Positions 1-11,317 of a stretch of 64,000 nt of DNA are shown here, piece after piece. Every line of letters starts with the position of its first letter. Position 1 is the first letter of the stretch. The translations under genes and the position numbers were made by a program. Below the pieces are notes generated by a model. The model saw only the letters and a list, made by a program, of their open reading frames with translations, was not told the DNA's origin and made no database searches. Origin of the DNA: Porodaedalea pini (taxonomy: Eukaryota > Basidiomycota > Agaricomycetes > Hymenochaetales > Hymenochaetaceae); assembly GCA_002794775.1 (NCBI GenBank), contig NBAY01000018.1, forward strand, positions 310,001-374,000, given 5' to 3'.

Positions 1-1097
1 ATAGTAATCAGGTGGCAACAGAAGTGTGTCTAGTGATTGTAAAAATTGCAGAATAACATGGAACACAGGAGGTGGCTTGAATTTGACTAGTATTACAGAT
101 TGAAGTCAGGTTGAATGCTCAAATACATCAGAATGTGAATTGATTAACAGAATCACATTGTATGAGACATGTTGATGCTGATCCTCCGCGAGAAAAATAG
201 TCAAAAGTGATTCTGAGTGAACTTCATCTCTTCCGGGTTCTCTTGCACCTCACCACTTCATTTATCTGCCCAACTTTCTTAATGAAAATTACTGTGAAGG
301 AACTATTCTACATTTTGTACAGAGGAATCTGCTTTAAAAAAATAATTCATTGAGGTACACTTAGTTTAGCCCAAGAAACCTTTGTATTTTTATAAATAAT
401 GTAGACATAAAAAATTACTCTGTATATTTTGTGATTCCACTTAATTCACACTATGTTATGATCTTTGCTTGATTTTTGATTACATGTTGAGGAAAATATG
501 GAGCTGGCAAAAAGGGAAGATTTTGAGCATCACTTTTTTTTGACACTCCAACACTTGGGATCACTGCCGAGGAGCGTGGGAACGCACGCACAACTCGCGG
601 CAATTGCGCACCCCCATTCACAGACAAGATCAAGATTTGGCTCTCAAATTACGAGCAATCAAGGGACTGTATACGCCAAGACTCCCGGCTCGGCCATGCA
701 CACTGCACTATTTCCACAATAATCCATCAACCCGAAGATAGCCCGTGAAGTTAAACCGTCTTTGAAGAGATAGAAATATTCTCACAGACAAAAGAACATA
801 ACCTGCACAACGAACGGTCTCTTAGAGCTTGTATAAATTATAAGGAATTTCTTGTAAATACATCGAGGAACGGAATTTGCAGCAAGTGGTTTGTCATATT
901 ACTCATAATATTAATGTAGCCGAGATCCGAATGTGGCGAGGTGTCGCAGACTGATGTGACACATCATTCTTTACTTGCGATAGTCATACATCCGTTCTTT
1001 TCAGTCAGCTAGATATGAGTCCTTTCGCCAGGTTGGTCCCTCTCTTACCCTCCGACTCTGTCCACCTCTGACCGCCCATCCTCCTTGCGTCCTCTGC
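1..1097. other. Intergenic, no gene seen
   Basis: AT-rich spacer upstream of the tetraspanning membrane protein. The short open frames here lack family resemblance and good splice context. A 19-codon ATG-to-TGA frame at 1015-1071 lies just upstream of the next gene's start and could be a short upstream ORF if the transcript begins before it; this is unproven. Confidence 0.5.
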
Positions 1098-2242
1098 ATG
1101 ATGCGCGTGAAAACCAGGGCCGCCGCGCTCGTTCTGTCCCTTGTGGGCGCAGTCATCAATTCCACCGTCGCCGCCCGCGTCCTGTCGTTCTGGCGTGTGC
1201 TCAAGTGGGAATCCGAAAGCGAGTGGGAGGGCTCCGCAGATGGCTGGCGGGTCGACAGTCTCAAGCTCGTGTGGATGCTTATCTCCGCGTACTTCACGAC
1301 CGCGAGCGTAGTGTGTGTGATCGGGGCCGTCGGTGTCATCAAGGTGCGTGGCATGTTCGTTGTCCGTCTTGCTCTTCCTTGATAAAGTCGCAACAGCGCA
1401 CCCCCGCCTTCGTGCGTCTCTATCGAGACTACTCGCTCGCGGACATCTGTTTCTGCGGGCTTCTGACCGTCGCAGCTGCACTAGCCTCTTTCCAGCCGTC
1501 CACACGCGCCACCATCTGCGAGGAGATCTCTGGGCAGCCCGAACTTTTGCGCGACCTCGCTGAGGCTGGCCTGAATCCTGAGAATTGTGAGCAATGGTTC
1601 GAGCACGCAGTGCTCGGCTTTGTCGCGATTACGGCCATCCTGCTCGTCGTCCGCGTAAGTCTCACTATCTGCCGCACGGCTCATGCGCTGTTTTCTGACG
1701 TAACTTCTTTTATGCTCATCCCGACTCCCGATCGCCGTGCAACCGATTTCGCCCGCCCCTGACGAATCATGTGGTGCAATCAACAGCTGCAATTTATCTT
1801 CACGGTATCGCATTTCTACAAGCAACTCGTGCGCCAGCGCATGTACGGCTGTATCGAGTTAGATGAGTCGGACGTACCGCTCAGCTCTGTCGAGAACGTC
1901 GACGGCAAGCCGCAGCGCGTATTCCTCCTCCCCGCACGTGCTCCACAAGACGTGTACATGGGAACAGCCAGTCTGCCCGTAACAGACGGCTCAATGCTTG
2001 TTTACGCTCCCGTCTCGCTCGACTCGCTTTCCGAGGCAGAGGCGCGTGGACTTGCGTCGAACGAGGCGTGGGTCTCGCGCACGCCGGGCTACTCTCACGC
2101 ACGGAAGCACTCGCATGGGCACTCGTCTTCTCACTCCCATTCGAGAAGCCATCGCCTCGGCTACGGGCGCTTTGACCTCCCGCCGCTCTCCGAGGAAGTA
2201 CTACTTCCGTCGTACACCGACGAGCCCGACTCGAAGGCGTGA
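1098..2242 (+). CDS. Four-transmembrane (tetraspan-like) membrane protein
   Basis: Exons 1098-1343, 1397-1654 and 1787-2242 give 319 residues; both introns are phase 0 (53 and 132 nt). Four hydrophobic segments are visible: residues about 8-27 (AAALVLSLVGAVINST), 57-80 (VWMLISAYFTTASVVCVIGA), a third after YSLADICFC in exon 2, and a fourth (AVLGFVAITAILLVV) that runs across the second junction into LQFIFTVSHFYKQL. A charged, acidic loop holding two cysteines (TICEE, NPENCEQW) lies between segments 3 and 4. The cytosolic tail is long, with a His/Ser-rich patch (SHGHSSSHSHSRSH) near residues 280-300. This architecture is common among uncharacterised basidiomycete tetraspanning proteins. The exact function is unknown. 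ATG 1098 was chosen because it begins just before the first membrane segment. Confidence 0.8.
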
Positions 2243-3834
2243 AGTTGGGCACCTGATCTATTTTGTCTCGTTTCGTTTCGACAGCAACGTCGAACTTCTT
2301 ATTTCGTTGATTTCGAAGGAAGCGTTAATCTCAATGGTGTTCTACATTGATTTGATCATGCTCCAGCCTTACGAATACAAAGATCACGCCTCAACTGCGA
2401 CAACATCACTGACCTTCCTCCATTGTGAAGATCCTGCTCTACTATTGCATGCTCCATCCAACAACCCCCTTGCAACGCCTTTCCATTTTATTCAGATTTC
2501 TGGCTTCTTTGCATAACGTCCGTGTATCCTGACTTATTAGTTCGTCTCCGTTTCTTTTTTCATTCATACGTCCGTCCCCTGGTTGTTTGGAGTGTTTTGT
2601 GCACTCTGTGCGATTAGGCCGGCATCCTACGCCCTCTTGATTTTTCTGGGATTCTGGGATCTGTATTCTGTGATCTTTCTTACTTTGGCCCCTCGAAATT
2701 GCAAGAATGTATTTGCTGTACTTATTTTACAGGCAGGTGTAAGGCAACGTTGTATGATGGTGGTCAGAGCGTTTACTTTTATAAAAAAGTTCTTCATCTT
2801 CACAGCCTGCTTTGAAATCATTTACAGCTGGTGTTGTCGCCTACTACGCTTCTTGAATTCACCGCCTCTTCAAAACAGTGACCGCTTATCTTGTTCCTCA
2901 TCATGTGAAAAGGCAGCGGAGAGGACTGTGCCTGCGTGCACTTCCAGAGGCTAGATTGGTCCTGCCAAAGAAACATTATTGAAGGGCTCACGGAGGCACT
3001 AAGAAAAGATCAAGGATCGGCTCCGAGAGTAGACAAGTGAGTCAGGAGTGACGTCGGTGAGCACTGGCAAAGTGAGCCCCAACCTCATGTCTGACTCGAA
3101 GCCATGCCTTCTTGACTGCACGAGGAGGACTCGAGGACGCTGTAAAATACAATATACATACCTTCAAAACGGGATAGGCAGTGAAAGTAATCTGCAGTGC
3201 AGGTATTTGAGGGTGCTTGTCGAAGCATGGTCGAAGCTTGAGCTTGTTCAGAGCTGTATACTTGAAGCTAATACAGCAGTCGCCTCTCTGCTGCCCTCAG
3301 GTGGACAGATGCCTTATCGAAGCGCGGCTCGAAGCAACTGGATGTTGAAGGCGGTGGGTCGAGTCAAACCCTATACCACAGCCCAAGAGCATTTGTTACA
3401 GAAAAATAAAAGGCTTCCAGAGTCACCAATGACATTGTTGTAAGTGCAGAAGATGCGGAAGAAAGACAAGAACCGTCTGGAATATTATAGTTTGAAGCGT
3501 GAGAATAAACTGCTTTATTTGAAAAAATTGAGGAGGTGGTGACATCGAACTCCTTTCTCAGTGACCTACCTGCATCTCTGCCTCTCCCAACTCCCAGCTC
3601 AGCTACAGCGCCTCGCTGCTGATCACCTACAATACCTTATATTTCCTTATAGCACTCACCAGCGACATTCAACATATCTTTTTCTTTGTCAACTGCCCTC
3701 TTCATTCGTCGTTGTGTTCGCGTATTCCGCCACAGTTCTCGCGATCCATTCAGTGACTCGCTTCAATTGTGCGTACTCTATCAAGTACCTGGTTCTCATC
3801 TTACTGACATCCTCACCAGGCGTAAAGTTTTACA
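2243..3834. other. Intergenic and probable UTRs, no gene seen
   Basis: About 1.6 kb between the tetraspan gene and the Barentsz-like gene. The upstream part is presumably 3' UTR. The last few hundred bases (from about 3560) are pyrimidine-rich and look like a promoter and long 5' leader of the following gene. A 131-residue open frame at 3048-3443 begins with GTG and has no recognisable domain or coding character, so it is not called. Confidence 0.5.
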
Positions 3835-6465
3835 ATGTCTCCAGCCGTTGTCGTCGCTTCGTCATCTCCGAGCTCCTCAAAGGACGCAGCGAAGCCACCA
3901 CGCCGTGCAGAGTCCGCGCATGCGCAGTCTCGCACACGTAGGCCTAGGGTTGTCAGGAGGCGGGGTCGTGGGAGACTGAGTGGGATGGGCAGCGACGAGG
4001 AGATCGAGCGGGACGCCATGAGTGATGCCTCTGACTCGGACGAGCCCTCACTGATCGACTCTGCCTCCGACTCCGAGGCGGAGAGCGAGTCCGAGTCGCT
4101 CGTGCTGCGCAACGGACGGCACCACCCGGACACGCCGAGCACGACGCAGAGCCCGCCTCCGGGCGAGGTCGAGTCGGCGGCGGTGCTCAACGGGTTCGCA
4201 GTGTCAAAGCCGGACCCGGGTGCTGTCGATGTTTTGCAGCCGCCGCGCTCGGCGCCTGCATTCTTGAGCGCGGGCGTCAAATGGTCGGACATGGTCACGG
4301 ACGAGGGCGTCAACGGTGCTGCGGCGCTCCCAGTCATCGACTTCGCGGACCTGCACGAGCACGCTGCTGGTGAACCGCCACACCTGACAAATCAAGAGGA
4401 CGCATCAGACTCGGTTGCCTCTGACAACGATAAGGAGAAGGAAGACGACGCGAGTAGCCAGCAGGGCACCGAGCAGCCACTTCGCAGTGGGCATGCAGGT
4501 CCTCGCGGTGCGCCCCGTCCCAATGGTCAGTCAGCTAGGCAAGCGTATCAACACCGCCTGCAGACTGATCCGTCGTTCGTGCCGACTGTCGGAGAATTCT
4601 GGGGTCATGATGACCGGCTCATGCAGAAGGATCTGCGCAGTCTGAGTGGCTGGTGGAGAGGGCGCTGGCAGGGTCGTGGACGGGGCCGCGGTGGCTTCGT
4701 TGGACGGGGCATGCGTGGTAGAGGACGAGGAGGATTCTTTGGTGGGCCAGCACCTACTCCCAAAGAAGAAGATGCTGCGCAAGTTGAGCCCTCTGACGCA
4801 GGCGAAGAGACACCGCAGCCTGACTTTCAGATGCCTCCGATTGAGAAGGCCTGGACGCACGATGGGTTCGAGGAGATGAAGGAGAGGGACGACCGGCGGC
4901 GTGCGGCAGAACATCGCGCGGCAAAGCCCTACAATCGGCCTGCGCCTCCGAACGGCACCACGTCTCGTGGGGGCTTCGTCCCTCATGGCCGTGGTGCCTT
5001 CCGAGGCGCCTCTTCACCGACTCAGGCTCGCGGCGGGTCGTCCTTTATCGCGCATCGTCTTCGCTCCCAGCCCGACCGGCCCTGGTATGCAATGAAGCCC
5101 GAGCACGGCTGGACGAAGCAGTTTGAGGGATTCTTGTACGCTGAGCCCTCGCTGAGGCCGAAGCATGGTAAACCGGCTGGCTTCCGCGTGAGTCTACCTG
5201 GAAAGGGCTCGGAGATCGTTCGTGCTCCAGCACCGCAGAAAACGGTGGAGTCTTCGGAATTGCGCTCTCAACCGCCTTCGGAGGGGACTGCGGCTACTGA
5301 CATCGGTTCTAAGACGATCATTGTCAAGATGCCGAAGCCGCCGGCAGGGAAGGAGATATCTCAAGCTCAGGAGCCGGTTGCTCAGCCGGAACCAATCACT
5401 ACTGTTGAGAATCTTCCTGTGGACGTGCTTGTAGCACCGGCGGTGGAATCTTCCTCGGTCACGCAGCTGGCTGTTGCAGACGCTGGACCCTCGGAATCGG
5501 AACAGCCAGTTGCCGCTCCGCAACATCCTGCTCAAGACAATGTAATGGCGACGCCGAGTCTCACCAGAGACAGCTCGTTGAGCGAGAAGTCTGTTGCAGA
5601 CGTTCCGACTATCACGGCCCAGGCAGCAGAGCTTACTCTGGAGAATGACAAGCTTGCTCCAGAGATGGTGCCAGTGGCGCCAGGACCTATGCCTCCTCCT
5701 CCTATTCAGACATCCTTTCCCCCTCCTGTGCAACCGACACCAACGTACGCTTCTTCTCCATATGCCTACCCGCCATCTCTGCCGCCCGGCATCGCACTCA
5801 ACCAGCAAGGCTTTGCTTACGAGGTCGCCAGCGGTCGTGCGGTGTACATGCATCCTACTCCCCCTCCTCCACCCATGCATATCTACAATCCTCGCCCTAT
5901 ACCCTTTGTTCCTGGGCACATGCACCACCACTCGCTGTCGGGAGACTTCATGCAGCAAGCACCATCCACACCGCCGCTCAATGGCATCGTCGATCCCTCT
6001 ACGGGCCAGCCGCTCTTCTTGTTGCCGCGTCAGAATAGCCGTATTGAGATCCGCGCGCCGAGCGATGCGAGCGATGGTCAGGTGCGCGTAAAGCAGGAAC
6101 GCCGTCCATCTAGCCTGCGTAGCACAACGGTTGCGGAGCCTAATGGAGGGACGTTGCCGCCGCCTGGTCTCGCGCGGTATGCATCTGCGCCTGAATTCTA
6201 TCCGGCGGATATGATGAGTGGGATGGTACCGCGGCCGACGTACCAGCCGTCCGAGGGCGCTGTGTCAATGTCGCCTGGAAGCGAGGAGCCGTCGCTCGTC
6301 CAACAGCCTCCGATGGATCCGAGCATGATGGGCTACCCGCCATACCAGCAGCAGTACTACTATCCGGAGCAGTTCTACCCTACATATGTTGAGATGCCGC
6401 AGCAGGCCGGACAATACGATCCGTATGGTCCTGACCCACGTCACCAGCCGCCTGTGTACTACTAA
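3835..6465 (+). CDS. btz: CASC3/Barentsz (Btz) eIF4AIII-binding protein, exon junction complex
   Basis: Single exon, 876 residues, ATG 3835. The Btz/SELOR region is recognisable. Around residue 245 is a motif of the type PxxGxFWxHDDR (VPTVGEFWGHDDR), followed by a GWWRGRWQGRGRGRGG stretch (RGG box) and then, near residue 340, WTHDGFEEMKERD, matching the family's W-HD-FEE element. In other eukaryotes these two halves wrap around eIF4AIII and RNA in the exon junction complex, which acts in mRNA localisation, translation and decay. The N-terminal third is acidic and Ser/Asp-rich (DSASDSEAESESES). The C-terminal half is disordered and Pro/Gln-rich, ending in a Tyr-rich tail (PPYQQQYYYPEQFYP). The gene has no intron although its neighbours are full of them. 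The partner assignment is inferred from family knowledge. Confidence 0.8.
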   Translation: MSPAVVVASSSPSSSKDAAKPPRRAESAHAQSRTRRPRVVRRRGRGRLSGMGSDEEIERDAMSDASDSDEPSLIDSASDSEAESESESLVLRNGRHHPDTPSTTQSPPPGEVESAAVLNGFAVSKPDPGAVDVLQPPRSAPAFLSAGVKWSDMVTDEGVNGAAALPVIDFADLHEHAAGEPPHLTNQEDASDSVASDNDKEKEDDASSQQGTEQPLRSGHAGPRGAPRPNGQSARQAYQHRLQTDPSFVPTVGEFWGHDDRLMQKDLRSLSGWWRGRWQGRGRGRGGFVGRGMRGRGRGGFFGGPAPTPKEEDAAQVEPSDAGEETPQPDFQMPPIEKAWTHDGFEEMKERDDRRRAAEHRAAKPYNRPAPPNGTTSRGGFVPHGRGAFRGASSPTQARGGSSFIAHRLRSQPDRPWYAMKPEHGWTKQFEGFLYAEPSLRPKHGKPAGFRVSLPGKGSEIVRAPAPQKTVESSELRSQPPSEGTAATDIGSKTIIVKMPKPPAGKEISQAQEPVAQPEPITTVENLPVDVLVAPAVESSSVTQLAVADAGPSESEQPVAAPQHPAQDNVMATPSLTRDSSLSEKSVADVPTITAQAAELTLENDKLAPEMVPVAPGPMPPPPIQTSFPPPVQPTPTYASSPYAYPPSLPPGIALNQQGFAYEVASGRAVYMHPTPPPPPMHIYNPRPIPFVPGHMHHHSLSGDFMQQAPSTPPLNGIVDPSTGQPLFLLPRQNSRIEIRAPSDASDGQVRVKQERRPSSLRSTTVAEPNGGTLPPPGLARYASAPEFYPADMMSGMVPRPTYQPSEGAVSMSPGSEEPSLVQQPPMDPSMMGYPPYQQQYYYPEQFYPTYVEMPQQAGQYDPYGPDPRHQPPVYY

Positions 6466-7279
6466 GCAATCACTGTGCACCGACTTTTTTCGCTTTTCTC
6501 CTTTTCTTATCCCTTCTTTCTTTCCCCGTATACTCTAATTCATAAGCTCCTCTCCTCGTCTGCGCTGTGCCGTCTGTTTCGTCTTTGCCGCTTTATGTCG
6601 TTTCTTTTTTTGCATTCTGATTTGGGCTCTGTTCTGACATTCACACATCCGTATACACCCGTACACCCATACATCCAATCATCCACTCGACCAATCAACT
6701 CATCTCCATGCCACGATACTCATATTCACGATGCTCTTTTTTCTTTTTCTTCGATCTTTCCTCATCCTTTCCTCGATTACTCGTTTCCCGCATCCGTGCT
6801 TTCTTGGATTCTATTCCATTACGATCTGTGACCGCTTGCAGACCTGAGTTGTATCCGCATTATGTTTTGCTTTACGATTCTTTTCACCATTTGCTTGTCT
6901 ATTCGTGCGTTTTGTGCGTGTTTGAAATTTTGAGGCGAGAATAAAAAGTAGTGAAATAATCGTGTGGCAGTGTGACTTGAGTTTGCGCTTCCGAAATGGG
7001 ACGTGGCTATGATCCGCGTCTTACTCGCCTTTGTTTGCACCGTGTCACTTCGTCAGCGACCACCACCATCGTCAACTCGTCTTTGTTCTCTGCCCCCCTT
7101 CAGCTCCGTTGGTGACCTGGTAAGTGGATGGTGACGTTGAGGGCGTCGTCAGAACATGGTTGAACGTTTTAGTCAGCTTTAGCTCGCCGTTTCATTCGTT
7201 TCACTCGACCGGCGCCCAGTAATAGGCCGTCTGTCTACACACAAAGTCGTCGCCAGTCGCCTCGTCGTCTGAGTTTACA
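6466..7279. other. 3' UTR and promoter spacer, no gene seen
   Basis: The first roughly 470 bases are very T/C-rich, as expected of a fungal 3' UTR and polyadenylation region (an AATAAA-like element lies near 6942). The remainder leads into TFIIB and holds short pyrimidine tracts before ATG 7280. No open frame here resembles a protein. Confidence 0.5.
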
Positions 7280-8417
7280 ATGGCCTTCGCCCAGCCATTC
7301 CCGCTCGCCTCCCCTCAGCAGACGCAGCTCCCCAAAAACGTCTTCGGCCCAGACTTGGCCGTGCGCCTCATTTGCCCAGAGTGCCGCGACCCGAACCCGA
7401 ACCTCGTCGAGGAATTTGGCAGTGGCGATCTCGTGTGTGGGACCTGTGGTCTCATTCTGGGCGACCGTGTCGTCGACACGCGGAGCGAGTGGCGTGTAAG
7501 TCGCATTTATGTTGTTATCTCTTGCGTGAGCACTCGTGACTTTCAGATTCGTGGTTGCTTAGACATTCGCAAATGACGAGGGCGACGATCCATCGCGTGT
7601 CGGTGCCGCCATCGACCCGTTGATGGAGGGTATGGAGCAGCTCGACACGGTCATCAGCTTCCGCGACGGCGGATCTGGGATCGCGCGTGAGTTGCAAAGG
7701 GCTGCGTCGCGCTCGCAGAGCTCGCGGTCCGAGCGCAACTTGTTGCAGGCATTCCGTGATATCTCCAGCTGGTGCGACCAGTTCTCGCTGCCGAAGACGA
7801 TCAGCGACATTGCGAAGCAGCTGTACAAGCGTGCAGACGAGGAGAAACTGCTGCGCGGAAAGAGCCTCGACGCGGTCATCGCTGCGTGCATATTTATCGC
7901 GTGCCGGCAGGCGCACGTCCCGCGTACGTTCCGCGAGATGTGCACGCTCACGCACGTCCCGAAGAAGACGCTTGGGCAGTGCTATAAGACACTAGAGAAA
8001 GCGTTCAACCTTGCAGCAGGCGCGGGCACTAATACGCAAAACTCGCGGCCAGACCCATCGGCGACGACGACGAACCCGCAGGACCTCCTGGCGCGGTACT
8101 GCAACCATCTCGGTCTCCCGCACCTAGTGCAGTCAACCGCGTCGGACATCATTCTGATTGGGAAGGAGCACGCGTTCACTGATGGGCGCAGTCCCATCTC
8201 GATTGCCAGTGGTTCGATTTACTTCACCACGCAGCTGCTCGGGGTGCCGATGACGATGAAGGATCTCTGCGACGTCGCTGGCGTCAGCGAGAGCACTGTC
8301 AAGTTGGTGTTCAAGATCTATTGTGAGAAGAGGGAGGTCATAGTCAAACAGGAATGGCTAGACTCGGGAAAGGCGAAGTTCGAGAGGCTGCCCCCGAAGG
8401 ACAAGAAGTCATCTTAG
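7280..8417 (+). CDS. SUA7: Transcription initiation factor TFIIB
   Basis: Exons 7280-7495 and 7563-8417 (67-nt intron, phase 0) give 356 residues, close to yeast Sua7 (345). The N-terminal zinc ribbon is intact: C32-P-E-C35 and C53-G-T-C56 (LICPECRDPNPNLVEEFGSG, then DLVCGTCGLILGDRVVD). It is followed by the B-reader/linker (SEWRTFANDEGDDPSRVGA), which is continuous only when the intron is removed. Two cyclin-like repeats follow: the first includes SLDAVIAACIFIACRQ and VPRTFREM, the second SPISIASGSIYFTTQLLG and VAGVSESTVKLVF. TFIIB bridges TBP on the TATA region and RNA polymerase II and helps choose the start site. It converges on RRS1, with 152 bp between the stop codons. Confidence 0.97.
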
Positions 8418-8569
8418 TTTACTTTACTTACGGTGTACAGACACCATCATGTATTTAAATTATACTTTTTGCCGTAGGCAATACACCAAAATACTAGACA
8501 AATGACCAGACATGTGTACCAAATAAGATTACATTAAGAATGAGCAAAAGCAAACAAAATTCAAGAGAA

Positions 8570-9773
8570 TCATCGTCTCCCTCCTGACTTGAATTTTGAG
8601 CCTTTCTTCGAAGAGGCCTCGCGCGCAAGTGCAACGCCGCCTTTGCCTTTGCTCGCAAATCGGACGGCCTTTCGCACGTTCAACACATCGTCGCCCTCCT
8701 TCCCCGTCTTCTTCGTAGAGCCGTTCAGCTTCGAGATAAGGGCCAGTGATGCCTTCCGCTCGTCGTCCACCGAGCGTTCAGTCGGGTCGAACTGTTCACA
8801 ACAGTCAGAGGATGCCATAACAGAATGAATTAGAAATTTTTAAACACAAATAAGCACATAGCGCACCTTCCGCTTGACCCCACGCAGTTTCTTCTCGCCC
8901 TCGAGCGTGCGGTCAAATTTACCCATGCTCGCGGTGCTGACACGCGTCGTCGCGACGGTGCGCTCGATCTCCGCCTTCCGCTGCTCGCGCTCCGAGGCCG
9001 CTGCGTTCTGCAGCCGCTGGCGCTCGTTCTTGGCCACACGGGACTTGCGTGCGTCGCGCAGCTCTTTCTCCGGGTCGGCATTCACGTCTGGAAGAGCATG
9101 ATGCATTAGTTCAGGGAAAGATACAAGGGGGGGGAGATGGAACAGAGGAAGGACGAAGAGACGAAAACAGAAAACGCACCAGCATTCGCCTTGACCTCGC
9201 TAAGCCATGCGCCCTCGCCCTCTTTATTCTTCCCATCTCGTCCCCAGCGCGAAACCCACTCGCCGCGCTCCTCGTCCCACACCTTGCGCTCTTTACGCTT
9301 CTTCTGGATGCCCTTCGCGGCGGCGAACTTCTCCCACTTCGTCGGCGGCTTCGGCTTTGGCAAGGGTTTTGCGCGCGGGAGCAGCGTCGTTGGCGGCGGT
9401 AAAATTGAAAGAGGTCCATCGAGTGTGGACTGCGTTGGCAGCTGCAGTAAGGCGGAAAGCAGAACTTGGATGCCGTCCCGTGCGTTGGACTGGAGGTGCG
9501 ATTCGAGGTCACGTCTAAGTTGAAAAAGAGCATATCAGACGACGTTTCCATCTGTAAAACGTAGCTGGGACACACTTGTATTCATCTTCGTCAACGGGAT
9601 TAGGGTCTGTGACGGTCAAGTATCCGACGTCGAGCTCGAGATTTATGTCCTTCTCAACGTTCACTGCATTGCTGCGTGCAAGCCCAGTAAGGTTTTCCTC
9701 TTCATAATAACAGCTTTAGTACCAGCACTCACTGTCGCTCTGCTTGGGCTGCTAGTATCCCAGAGACGTCCAT
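8570..9773 (-). CDS. RRS1: Ribosome biogenesis regulator RRS1
   Basis: Minus-strand exons 9773-9733, 9671-9576, 9514-9180, 9087-8867 and 8791-8570 give 304 residues; introns are 61, 61, 92 and 75 nt. The protein begins MDVSGILAAQAERQ and carries the RRS1 signatures LELDVGYLTVTDPNPVD, LQSNARDGIQVLLSALLQLP, and the core KPPTKWEKFAAAKGIQKKRK followed by VWDEERGEWVSRWG. The C-terminal half is Lys/Arg-rich and likely nucleolar. In yeast, Rrs1 works with Rpf2 to bring 5S RNP (5S rRNA, uL5, uL18) into the pre-60S particle. The coding sequence is spread over five exons, so no single open frame shows it. It lies 199 bp downstream of TIP41 on the same strand but has its own start. Confidence 0.93.
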
Positions 9774-9972
9774 GGCTGAGTCGGTGTCCGTTTGCAAAAG
9801 CAAAGGTAATGAAGATCCAGTTGAAAGGACTTCACGGAAAAGCATGACGGAAGATGCCGGTGAGGCCGCTTTTAAATTACTATTTTACGATACAAATTTT
9901 GCTGTGCAGACTACTGAAGCACATCTAAGCATATATAGGACCTTTACTGTGAATCTTAATACGCAAAATAGA

Positions 9973-11122
9973 TCATGCAGCACTAGTAGGTCGAACCGTT
10001 TTTAACACAGCAACTTCAGTGGACGTCCCCAACGCTCGCCAGCCCGTCCCAGCACCCTCCCCCTGTGACTTGCTCTTCGGCAGAGTACTTAGCGTCTTTG
10101 CTATGAAGTTCGCATCCGTTAAAGGAGTGAGGTCGTTCTTTCCTGGCAAAAACTGATAGAAAAATGGGGTTTAGACAGTGCACAACGCGAGCCAGTGATG
10201 GAATCGAAAAACATACCCTCTTGACATCGTTGTAAGGTGCTTCCCACCCGCTTGACTCCTTGATAACTAGTGGAGGTGAGCTTGCGAACGAGTGGTACAT
10301 CCTGGTATCGAATGCACGGAAGAGGACGTTGTCAACACGGAGGGTAAAGCGCGAGAGGATAAATATGCATCCCGGCATTACGCGCTGTGCAGGGTATACA
10401 ATTGAGCATATTGTTGCAGTGATGTTGTCCTGAAAAACTACTCACAATGCGCACGAGTAGATGCGACGATCCGTTATCATGCAGTTCATCCTCAAAGAGC
10501 GGGATTTCAGCATAAAAGAGAATCGGGTCCGGCCTCGTCAATTCAGCGAGAGGGATCGAATGCGTTGGGTTATCCGCTTCCGCTGGTACAAATCCCATCG
10601 AGTCTTCTTCAGCGTCCTCATTTTTATGGCCTGCATATACAGTGGTGTATGTCCAGTCGTACGGCTTCGTAGGCACCGTCTTCGGCATCGGAAGCGCCGA
10701 GCCTGGCTCTGTGCTACAGTACTTGTTGCGTTCAGCGCCTTCCACTCCGAACCGTGCATAAAGGTAACATGCACTTAGACAAAAGAGACGCACGCTCACC
10801 GACTCTTGAGCCACGCATCCGCGTAGCCGACCTTGACAGCACCATCTCCCGCGCCCAGCTCGCCGTTCCGCACGCCTCGCAGCGCGTTTGTTGTATCGAA
10901 CAAGTACGTCCAGCCACTTGGAGCATGCGAGAGCTGTAAGTTGTTGCGGCCAAATGTCATCTCAGGCAACGGAAAGCCAAGTGACTTTTGGAGTGCGTCG
11001 GCCTCGGAGGCAGTGACGATGGGCTTTGTTGTTACTGAGACGCGCCAATCGTTGATTTCAATGCTCCGAAAGCCATTTTCTTCATGAACTGTGTGCTTTG
11101 GAAGATTCGCTACTGTGTTCAT
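9973..11122 (-). CDS. TIP41: TIP41-like protein, regulator of PP2A/TOR signalling
   Basis: Minus-strand exons 11122-10800, 10713-10446, 10384-10217 and 10152-9973 give 312 residues. Family landmarks in order: IEINDWRVSVTTKPIV, LGFPLPEMTFGRNNL and FDTTNALRGV in exon 1; TKPYDWTYTTVYAG (residues about 123-136), PILFYAEIPLFEDELHDNG in exon 2; IRVMPGCIFILSRFTLRVDN and FRAFDTRMYH across exons 2-3; and NDLTPLTDANFIAKTL with TGWRALGTSTEVAVLKTV in exon 4. The last exon is read in a different frame from the longest local open frame; this reading restores the conserved TIP41 tail and ends at TGA 9975-9973. Tip41 binds Tap42/PP2A-type phosphatases downstream of TORC1 in yeast. The first acceptor (10714) was chosen over a nearer AG that would leave a 26-nt intron. 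Confidence 0.93.
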
Positions 11123-11317
11123 ATTGTCTGAGTAGTCGCAGTCAAAGAACGGAATAGAGAATTATGGCAAGTAGATCAAGAAAGATAATCACAAGAGAGG
11201 CAGGCGACGCGTCGCGTCTCGTCTGTTGCAGGCTGCTCTACTTCTCGCTTGGACTTCGCTGTGCACGGCTCGAACCCAACGTACACACATTGTACTGACT
11301 TTACTCTGTAGCAAATT
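11123..11317. promoter_or_regulatory. Shared divergent promoter, TIP41 / dynein LIC
   Basis: Only 195 bp separate the TIP41 start (minus) and the dynein light intermediate chain start (plus), so both must be driven from this stretch or from within each other's 5' end. No strong TATA box is seen. Confidence 0.55.

Noticed and set aside
3048..3443. 131-residue plus-strand frame upstream of Btz
   Set aside because: Starts with GTG, has no homology that I recognise and no splice context; left as intergenic.
5194..5958. 254-residue minus-strand open frame, very Arg-rich
   Set aside because: It lies antisense within the Btz gene; the composition is what the GC-rich, Pro/Ser coding strand gives in reverse. 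No domain seen.
10016..10152. Alternative TIP41 C-terminus in the longest local open frame
   Set aside because: Phase does not join with exon 3. The other frame restores the conserved NDLTPLTD...GWRALGT tail and closes at 9973.
10774..10799. Short 26-nt intron in TIP41
   Set aside because: Shorter than any plausible fungal intron; an 86-nt alternative ending at 10714 keeps the frame and gives the family sequence.
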